DNA from: Cupriavidus pauculus
GTDB lineage: Bacteria; Pseudomonadota; Gammaproteobacteria; Burkholderiales; Burkholderiaceae
DNA length: 64,000 nucleotides
Reading direction: 5' to 3'
NCBI RefSeq assembly: GCF_002858765.1
Contig: NZ_PJRP01000001.1
Location: forward strand, 588,752-652,751
The first letter of the stretch is position 1. Every line of letters begins with the position of its first letter. The translations under genes and the position numbers were made by a program. Of this stretch, positions 57,379 through 64,000 are shown in pieces. A model generated the notes under the pieces. The model was not told where the DNA came from and made no database searches. It saw only the letters and a program-made list of their open reading frames with translations.

Positions 57379-59763
57379 TTACGCCGCGCTACCCTGCGCG
57401 GACTGAATGGCCTGCCACACGCGGTGCGGCGTGGCGGGCATCTGCACGTCGCGCACGCCCAGCGGCGACAGCGCGTCGACCAGCGCGTTGATGAACGCTG
57501 GTGGCGACCCGATGGCACCGGCCTCGCCGCAGCCCTTCACGCCCAGCGGATTGTGCGTGCAGGGCGTGCCGCTGGAGGTTTCCACCGTGAAGTCCGGCAG
57601 ATCGCCGGCGCGCGGCATGGCGTAGTCCATATAGGAACCGGTCAGCAGCTGGCCGCTGTCGGGGTCGTAGATGCACTGCTCCAGCATCGCCTGGCCCAGG
57701 CCCTGGCCAATGCCGCCGTGGACCTGGCCCTCGACGATCATCGGGTTGATGACGTTGCCGAAGTCGTCCACCGCCGTGAACTTGACGACGTGCGACTCGC
57801 CCGTGTCGGGGTCGACCTCGACCTCGCAGATATAGGCGCCGGACGGATAGGTGAAGTTGGTCGGGTCGTAGAACGCGTTCTCGTTCAGGCCCGGTTCGAG
57901 CTTGTCGAGCGGATAGTTGTGCGGCACGTAGGCGGTGAGCGCCACCTCGCCAAAGGTCTTGGTGCGATCGGTGCCAGCCACGCGGAACACGCCGTCCTGG
58001 AACTCGATGTCGGCGTCGGACGCTTCCAGCAGGTGGGCGGCGATCTTCTTGGCCTTGGCCTCGATCTTGTCCAGCGCCTTCACGATGGCTGATCCGCCCA
58101 CCGCCAGCGAGCGCGACCCGTAGGTGCCCATGCCGAACGGCACGCGGCCGGTGTCGCCATGCACGATCTCCACGGCGTCCAGCGCAATGCCGAGCCGGTC
58201 TGCCACGATCTGCGCGAACGTGGTTTCGTGGCCCTGCCCGTGGCTGTGCGAGCCGGTGAAGACGGTCACGGTGCCGGTAGGGTGTACGCGGATCTCGCCC
58301 ACCTCGAACAGGCCCGCTCGCGCGCCAAGCGCGCCGGCGATGTTCGATGGGGCCAGTCCGCAGGCTTCGATGTAGCACGAGTAGCCAAGTCCGCGCAGCT
58401 TGCCGCGCTGCTTTGCGGCGTCGCGGCGCGCCGGAAAGCCGGCGACGTCGGCCAGTTCCTCGGCCCGCGCCAGGCAGGGCTCGTAGTCGCCGGTGTCGTA
58501 GGTCAGGCCCACGGGCGTGGCGTACGGGAAGGTGCGGATGAAGTTCTTGCGGCGCAGCGCGGCAGGGTCGGTGCCGGTTTCGTGCGCGGCGGCCTCGACC
58601 AGGCGCTCCACCACGTAGGTGGCTTCGGGGCGGCCCGCGCCGCGATAGGCGTCCACCGGCGACGTGTTCGTGAACACGGCCTTCACCTCGGCGTAGATGG
58701 CCGGGGTGGCGTACTGGCCGGCGAGCAGCGTGGCGTAGAGGATCGTCGGCACGCTGCTGGCGAAGGTGGACAGATACGCGCCCATGTTGGCCACCGTGTG
58801 CACGCGCATGGCAAGGAACTTGCCGTCGGCATCGAGCGCCAGTTCGGCCTTGGTCACGTGGTCGCGGCCGTGGGCGTCGGTCAGGAACGACTCCGATCGC
58901 TCGGCCGTCCACTTGATCGGCCGGCCGACCTTCTTCGACGCCCAGGTCAGCGCCACATCCTCCGGGTAGAGGAAGATCTTCGAGCCAAAGCCGCCACCGA
59001 CGTCCGGCGCGATGATGCGCAGGCGCGATTCGGGCAGCCCCAGCACGAAGGCGCCCATCAGCAGGCGTTCCACGTGCGGGTTCTGGTTGGCGACGTAGAC
59101 CGTGTAGCTGTCGTCCTGGCGGGTGTAGCTGGCGTTGACCGCGCGCGGCTCGATGGCGTTCGGGATCAGCCGGTTGTTGACGATCTCCAGCGTGGTCACG
59201 TGGGCAGCCTTGCCGAATGCGGCGTCGGTGGCGGCGCGGTCGCCGTGGCCCCAGGTGTAGCAGGTGTTGGCCGGTACGTCGTCGTGGACCAGCGTGGACG
59301 ATGCGGCGGCATCGGCCGGACTGACCACGGCGGGCAACTCGTCGTAGTCGACCACGACCATTTCGGCCGCGTCGCGCGCCTGCTGCAGCGATTCGGCAAT
59401 CACCACCGCTACCTGGTCGCCGACGTGGCGAACCTTGCCGTGGGCCAAGGCAGGGTGGGGCGGCTCTTTCATCGGCGAGCCGTCGATGCTGTGGATCAGC
59501 CAGCCGCAGGGCAGGCCGCCCACCTTGTCGCCGGCCATGTCATCGCCGGTGAGCACGGCGATGACGCCGGGCGCTGCCAGGGCCTCCGTGGTGTCGATCG
59601 ACCGGATGCGCGCGTGAGCGTGGGGCGAGCGCACGAAGTAGCCGTAGCTCTGGTGCGGCAGCGTGACGTCGTCGGTGTACTGGCCGTTGCCGGTCAGGAA
59701 GCGGTAGTCTTCCTTGCGGCGCACGGGCGTGCCGACGAACGGGTGCTTTTCGGGTGCATTCAT
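57379..59763 (-). CDS. coxL: Molybdenum hydroxylase large subunit, form II CoxL-like
   Basis: Catalytic subunit of the xanthine oxidase family, 794 residues, starting [20 protein letters not shown]. Molybdopterin-binding motifs: [20 protein letters not shown] and [20 protein letters not shown]; catalytic glutamate in [20 protein letters not shown]. The active-site loop is AYRGAGR at residues 372-378, the form II signature; true form I CO dehydrogenase has AYxCSFR with the copper-binding cysteine. The substrate is thus probably an aldehyde, purine or N-heterocycle, not known here. Confidence 0.93.
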   Translation of the reverse strand: MNAPEKHPFVGTPVRRKEDYRFLTGNGQYTDDVTLPHQSYGYFVRSPHAHARIRSIDTTEALAAPGVIAVLTGDDMAGDKVGGLPCGWLIHSIDGSPMKEPPHPALAHGKVRHVGDQVAVVIAESLQQARDAAEMVVVDYDELPAVVSPADAAASSTLVHDDVPANTCYTWGHGDRAATDAAFGKAAHVTTLEIVNNRLIPNAIEPRAVNASYTRQDDSYTVYVANQNPHVERLLMGAFVLGLPESRLRIIAPDVGGGFGSKIFLYPEDVALTWASKKVGRPIKWTAERSESFLTDAHGRDHVTKAELALDADGKFLAMRVHTVANMGAYLSTFASSVPTILYATLLAGQYATPAIYAEVKAVFTNTSPVDAYRGAGRPEATYVVERLVEAAAHETGTDPAALRRKNFIRTFPYATPVGLTYDTGDYEPCLARAEELADVAGFPARRDAAKQRGKLRGLGYSCYIEACGLAPSNIAGALGARAGLFEVGEIRVHPTGTVTVFTGSHSHGQGHETTFAQIVADRLGIALDAVEIVHGDTGRVPFGMGTYGSRSLAVGGSAIVKALDKIEAKAKKIAAHLLEASDADIEFQDGVFRVAGTDRTKTFGEVALTAYVPHNYPLDKLEPGLNENAFYDPTNFTYPSGAYICEVEVDPDTGESHVVKFTAVDDFGNVINPMIVEGQVHGGIGQGLGQAMLEQCIYDPDSGQLLTGSYMDYAMPRAGDLPDFTVETSSGTPCTHNPLGVKGCGEAGAIGSPPAFINALVDALSPLGVRDVQMPATPHRVWQAIQSAQGSAA

Positions 59764-59775
59764 GACGGGCCTCCC

Positions 59776-60267
<492 letters not shown>

Positions 60268-60395
60268 GCTTGTCTCCATGTGGGGTGGTGCGCGCATGGC
60301 CAGCTCCGCCGATCCCCGAATGTAGAGTGCGCGGGACGGGCCACGACGCGGTACTGCCGCTTGGTTGAGACGGCTATTTCGTGATATTGGTGCTG

Positions 60396-60437
60396 CCGGG
60401 TTTGCCCGGTCTTGCGGCGGAATGAACGATCCGCCGC
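60396..60437. promoter_or_regulatory. Paired hairpins in divergent coxS / yqaA-like promoter region
   Basis: CCGGG-TTTG-CCCGG (60396-60409) and GCGGCGGA-N8-TCCGCCGC (60414-60437), both perfect, in the 256-base divergent region. Could be regulator sites or leader structure. Confidence 0.4.
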
Positions 60438-60523
60438 CACAGGCTCTAAAAGTAAATCACAAAACCTTCGGTGCTGCCATGCGGGTTCCCCTGCCCTGAG
60501 CGGCCTGTCCAACGTCCCCACGC

Positions 60524-61102
60524 ATGGAAGCCTTCATCGACTGGCTGTTCGAGACCGTAGCCCTGCCCAAGGTCGGGCTGCCGGCCATTTTCGTGGTCAG
60601 CCTGGTGTCGGCCACGCTGCTGCCGCTGGGTTCGGAGCCGGCCGTGTTTGGCTACGTGAAGCTCAATCCGGACCTGTTCTGGCCGGCGATACTGGTGGCC
60701 ACGGCCGGCAACACGCTGGGCGGCGCCATCGACTGGTGGCTCGGGTACGCCGCCAAGCTGGCGGTGGTGCGTTACCGGCAACGGCGACAGTTGCACGAGC
60801 ACGAGCGCGAACATGCCGAGCACCGCACGCACCCGCGCAAGCGGCACAAGCCCAGGCTGGACGCCAAATACTTCCGCTGGATGCGCCGCTACGGCCCGCC
60901 GACGATGCTGTTTTCGTGGCTGCCCGGGATTGGTGATCCACTGTGCACTTTGGCCGGCTGGCTGCGGCTGCCGTTCTGGCACAGCCTGTTCTATATGGCG
61001 ATCGGCAAGTTCCTGCGCTACCTGGCGATGACCGCCAGCCTGCTGTGGATCCCCGATTCCTTCTGGCACGGCGTGGCCGAGGCGGTCCGGCAGTGGTTCT
61101 AG
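60524..61102 (+). CDS. YqaA-like membrane protein (DedA/VTT-type)
   Basis: 192 residues with about four hydrophobic segments. The family opening LPAIFVVSLVSATLLPLGSE and ATAGNTLGGAIDWWLGYAA are typical of YqaA, a relative of DedA proteins. FSWLPGIGDPLCTLAGWLRL is the second conserved loop. Between the second and third segments lies a His/Arg/Glu-rich insert (residues about 88-110, HEHEREHAEHRTHPRKRHK) predicted to face a membrane surface. Function unknown; lipid or ion handling is suggested for the superfamily. Confidence 0.85.
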   Translation: MEAFIDWLFETVALPKVGLPAIFVVSLVSATLLPLGSEPAVFGYVKLNPDLFWPAILVATAGNTLGGAIDWWLGYAAKLAVVRYRQRRQLHEHEREHAEHRTHPRKRHKPRLDAKYFRWMRRYGPPTMLFSWLPGIGDPLCTLAGWLRLPFWHSLFYMAIGKFLRYLAMTASLLWIPDSFWHGVAEAVRQWF

Positions 61103-61147
61103 GGCGGCGGGCGGGGAGGTGGCCCGGAAATGCCTAAAATGCGGCAA

Positions 61148-61159
61148 ATTGCATGCAAT
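61148..61159. promoter_or_regulatory. Perfect 12-bp palindrome upstream of DUF3683 gene
   Basis: ATTGCATGCAAT, about 150 bases before the start codon and just after a -10-like TAAAAT. Possible operator. A second -10-like TACAAT lies at 61239-61244. Confidence 0.35.
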
Positions 61160-61305
61160 CCGTGCTGATTCCCGACATTTTCAGGGGTTATTCCCCCAAA
61201 ACGCCCATGTTGCGGCGCGGCGAAACTGGGCGTTGCAGTACAATCGCCCTTTAATGACGATAATCGCGCACCGTCCCCGTGCGCAGCTTCAAAGCGGTCC
61301 CGCCC

Positions 61306-64000
61306 ATGAACGCCCCACTCGTGCTCGATGCCAAGCTCGCCGCGCAGGACGCCCCGCCGCGCCTGCGTGAGATCCCCTATAACTACACGTCGTTTTCGGA
61401 TCGCGAGATTGTCATCCGTCTGCTTGGCGAGGAAGCCTGGCGCATTCTTGACGAACTGCGCGGCGAACGCCGTACCGGCCGGTCGGCCCGCATGCTCTAC
61501 GAGGTGCTGGGCGATATCTGGGTGGTTCGCCGCAATCCCTACCTGCAGGATGACCTGCTCGAAAATCCCAAGCGCCGCCAGATGCTGGTCAGCGCGCTGC
61601 ACCATCGCCTGAACGAAATCGAGAAACGCCGCGCCGCCGACCGTGCCGAGCACGCCGAGCCCGCCGCCGAAGACCGTTCGCACCGCGTGGAGCAGCTGGT
61701 CGTGTTCGCCAAGCAGGCGATCGAGGCGTTCCAGCAGGAATTCGCCGACGCCTACGCGCTGCGCAAGCGCACCCAGCGCGTGCTGGGCAAGGTGACCCAG
61801 AAGGACAACATCAAGTTCGACGGCCTGTCGCGCGTGTCGCACGTGACCGATGCCACCGACTGGCGCGTGGAATACCCGTTCGTGGTGCTGACCCCGGACA
61901 CCGAGGAAGAGATTGCCGGGATGGTCAAGGGCTGCTTCGAGCTGGGCCTAACCATCATTCCGCGCGGAGGCGGCACCGGCTACACCGGCGGCGCCGTGCC
62001 GCTGACGCCGTTCGCGGCCGTCATCAACACCGAAAAGCTGGAACAGCTGGACGCGGTGGAGATGACCGACCTGCCCAACGTGCCGCACAAGGTGGCGACG
62101 ATCTTCTCGGGCGCCGGCGTGGTGACGCGCCGCGTGGCCGATGCCGCCGACAAGGCTGGCCTGGTGTTCGCGGTGGACCCGACGTCGATCGATGCATCGT
62201 GCATCGGCGGCAACGTGGCCATGAACGCGGGCGGCAAGAAGGCCGTGCTGTGGGGCACGGCACTGGACAACCTGGCGTGGTGGCGCATGGTCGATCCCGA
62301 GGGCAACTGGCTCGAGATCACCCGCATGGACCACAACCTGGGCAAGATCCACGACGTGCCGGTAGCCACGTTCGAGCTGAAGTGGTCAGACGGCGATCGC
62401 AAGCCGGGCGAGAAGGTGCTGCGCACCGAGACGCTGGCCATCGAGGGCCGCAAGTTCCGCAAGGAAGGCTTGGGCAAGGACGTCACCGACAAGTTCCTGG
62501 CCGGCCTGCCCGGCGTGCAGAAGGAAGGCTGCGACGGCATCATCACCAGCGCACGCTGGATCCTGCACCGCATGCCGAAGCACATCCGCACGGTGTGCCT
62601 GGAGTTCTTCGGCCAGCCGCGCGACGCCATCCCCAGCATCGTCGAGATCAAGGACTTTCTGGACGCCGAATCGAAGCGCGAGGGTGGGGCGATCCTGGCC
62701 GGCCTGGAACACCTGGACGAGCGCTATCTGCGCGCGGTGGGCTACGCCACCAAGAGCAAACGCAACGCCTTCCCGAAGATGGTGCTGATCGGCGATATCG
62801 TCGGCGACGACGAAGACGCTGTGGCGCGTGCCACCTCGGAAGTGATTCGCATGGCCAACGGCAAGAGCGGCGAAGGCTTTATCGCCGTGAGCCCCGAGGC
62901 CCGCAAGAAGTTCTGGCTCGACCGGTCGCGCACGGCCGCCATCGCGCGCCACACCAACGCCTTCAAGATCAACGAAGACGTGGTGATTCCGCTGCCCCGC
63001 ATGGGCGAGTACACGGACGGCATCGAGCGCATCAACATCGAGCTGTCGACCAAGAACAAGCTCAAGCTGGTGGACGAGCTGGAGGCATTCTTCGCGCGTG
63101 GCAACCTGCCGCTGGGTCGCAGCGACGATGCCAACGAGATTCCGAGCGCCGAGTTGCTGGAAGATCGCGTGCAGCACGCGCTGACGCTGCTGCGCGAGAT
63201 CCGCGCGCGCTGGCGCTACCTGGAGGACCATCTCGATACGCCGCTGCAGACGGCCCGCGCATCGCTGATCGGCCACGGCCTGGGCCTGCTGGGCCCGGCC
63301 TTCGAGCAGCGCCTGCAGAGCCAGCCGGACGCCACGGTGTTCCACCTGATGCAGGACCGCACGATCCGCGTGAGCTGGAAGAGCGAGATCCGTGCCGAAC
63401 TGCGCAAGATCTTCAACGGCGGCGAGTTCAAGCCGATCCTGGACGAGGCGCAGAAGATCCACAAGCAGGTGCTGCGCGGCCGCGTGTTCGTGGCGCTGCA
63501 CATGCACGCCGGCGACGGCAACGTGCACACGAACATCCCCGTCAACTCGGACGACTACGACATGCTGCAGGACGCGCACCGCGCGGTGGCCCGCATCATG
63601 GACCTGGCCCGTTCGCTGGACGGCGTGATTTCGGGCGAGCACGGCATCGGCATCACCAAGCTCGAATTCCTGACCGAGGACGAGATCGGCGAATTCCGCG
63701 AGTACAAGCAGCGCGTGGACCCGCAGGGCCGCTTCAACAAGGGCAAGCTGCTGCCGGGCGCCGACCTGCGCAACGCGTACACGCCGTCGTTCGGCCTGAT
63801 GGGGCATGAGTCCATCATCATGCAGCAGAGCGACATCGGCGCCATTGCCGACAGCGTGAAGGACTGCCTGCGATGCGGCAAGTGCAAGCCCGTGTGCGCC
63901 ACGCACGTACCGCGCGCCAACCTGCTGTACAGCCCGCGCAACAAGATCCTGGCCACGTCGCTTCTGGTAGAGGCGTTCCTGTACGAGGAACAGACGCGCC
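61306..64000 (+). CDS. DUF3683 FAD-linked / 4Fe-4S oxidoreductase, 3' end outside window
   Basis: The frame from ATG 61306 ([20 protein letters not shown]) is open for 898 codons to the window end. An N-terminal DUF3683 region ([20 protein letters not shown]) precedes an FAD_binding_4 domain with [20 protein letters not shown], then an FAD-oxidase C-terminal domain with [20 protein letters not shown] and [15 protein letters not shown]. Near the edge [11 protein letters not shown] is a 4Fe-4S motif, so a GlpC-like Fe-S part should follow. The family resembles D-lactate/D-2-hydroxyacid dehydrogenases fused to their electron carrier; the substrate is unknown. Confidence 0.92.
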   Translation, partial: MNAPLVLDAKLAAQDAPPRLREIPYNYTSFSDREIVIRLLGEEAWRILDELRGERRTGRSARMLYEVLGDIWVVRRNPYLQDDLLENPKRRQMLVSALHHRLNEIEKRRAADRAEHAEPAAEDRSHRVEQLVVFAKQAIEAFQQEFADAYALRKRTQRVLGKVTQKDNIKFDGLSRVSHVTDATDWRVEYPFVVLTPDTEEEIAGMVKGCFELGLTIIPRGGGTGYTGGAVPLTPFAAVINTEKLEQLDAVEMTDLPNVPHKVATIFSGAGVVTRRVADAADKAGLVFAVDPTSIDASCIGGNVAMNAGGKKAVLWGTALDNLAWWRMVDPEGNWLEITRMDHNLGKIHDVPVATFELKWSDGDRKPGEKVLRTETLAIEGRKFRKEGLGKDVTDKFLAGLPGVQKEGCDGIITSARWILHRMPKHIRTVCLEFFGQPRDAIPSIVEIKDFLDAESKREGGAILAGLEHLDERYLRAVGYATKSKRNAFPKMVLIGDIVGDDEDAVARATSEVIRMANGKSGEGFIAVSPEARKKFWLDRSRTAAIARHTNAFKINEDVVIPLPRMGEYTDGIERINIELSTKNKLKLVDELEAFFARGNLPLGRSDDANEIPSAELLEDRVQHALTLLREIRARWRYLEDHLDTPLQTARASLIGHGLGLLGPAFEQRLQSQPDATVFHLMQDRTIRVSWKSEIRAELRKIFNGGEFKPILDEAQKIHKQVLRGRVFVALHMHAGDGNVHTNIPVNSDDYDMLQDAHRAVARIMDLARSLDGVISGEHGIGITKLEFLTEDEIGEFREYKQRVDPQGRFNKGKLLPGADLRNAYTPSFGLMGHESIIMQQSDIGAIADSVKDCLRCGKCKPVCATHVPRANLLYSPRNKILATSLLVEAFLYEEQTR

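Overview
The window is high-GC and gene-dense. Gene content and order (uvrA / MFS / ssb, a long-form QueF, ilvA with paired C-terminal regulatory domains, many ABC, MFS and IclR genes, a DUF3683 oxidoreductase) suggest a betaproteobacterium of the Burkholderiaceae, most likely the Cupriavidus/Ralstonia group. This rests on recognised protein families only; no database search was possible. The genus is probable and the species is open.

Layout. 1-5.9 kb: the tail of a Na/Pi cotransporter, uvrA, an MFS transporter and ssb. 5.9-8.6 kb: a chromate-resistance operon (chrB, chrA, and a second gene made only of the ChrB C-terminal domain). 9.1-11.4 kb: a polar amino-acid ABC importer. 11.5-15.5 kb: a cobalamin riboswitch ahead of a siderophore-type TonB receptor and a PepSY membrane protein. 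15.6-22 kb: a GlpR-like regulator, a complete ABC importer of the glycerol-3-phosphate/sugar type, and a convergent secreted glycerophosphodiesterase, together readable as a glycerophosphodiester salvage unit. 22.5-24.2 kb: a SulP transporter. 24.2-30.7 kb: two overlapping IclR regulators, divergent from an aromatic-catabolism-like operon (metallo-beta-lactamase fold protein, FAD hydroxylase, DUF2783, MFS importer).

30.8-36.4 kb: an orphan solute-binding protein, an RpiR regulator, a class III transaminase, a BKACE (DUF849) enzyme and a class I transaminase. The enzyme pair is what would be expected for catabolism of a beta-amino acid. Related 35-36 bp sites lie in front of the binding-protein gene and in the RpiR/transaminase divergent promoter. 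36.5-38 kb: an intact IS3-family element sits inside a palindromic repeat array next to a 99-bp tandem repeat. 38-43.4 kb: a TetR-controlled tripartite ABC efflux operon. 43.7-45.1 kb: an OprB-like porin. 45.1-47.5 kb: ilvA and queF. 47.7-51.8 kb: trehalose synthesis genes otsB and otsA flanking a GH15 hydrolase. 51.9-60.3 kb: a molybdenum hydroxylase operon (coxS, coxL, coxM, coxD, coxE, coxG, XdhC, MobA-like). Its large subunit carries the form II motif AYRGAGR, so its substrate is probably not CO. 60.5-64 kb: a YqaA-like membrane protein and a DUF3683 FAD/Fe-S oxidoreductase cut by the window end.

A recurring palindrome (core CTCTCCC...GGGAGAG) appears at eight or more intergenic positions, nearly always downstream of genes, and seems to serve as a dispersed terminator-like repeat.
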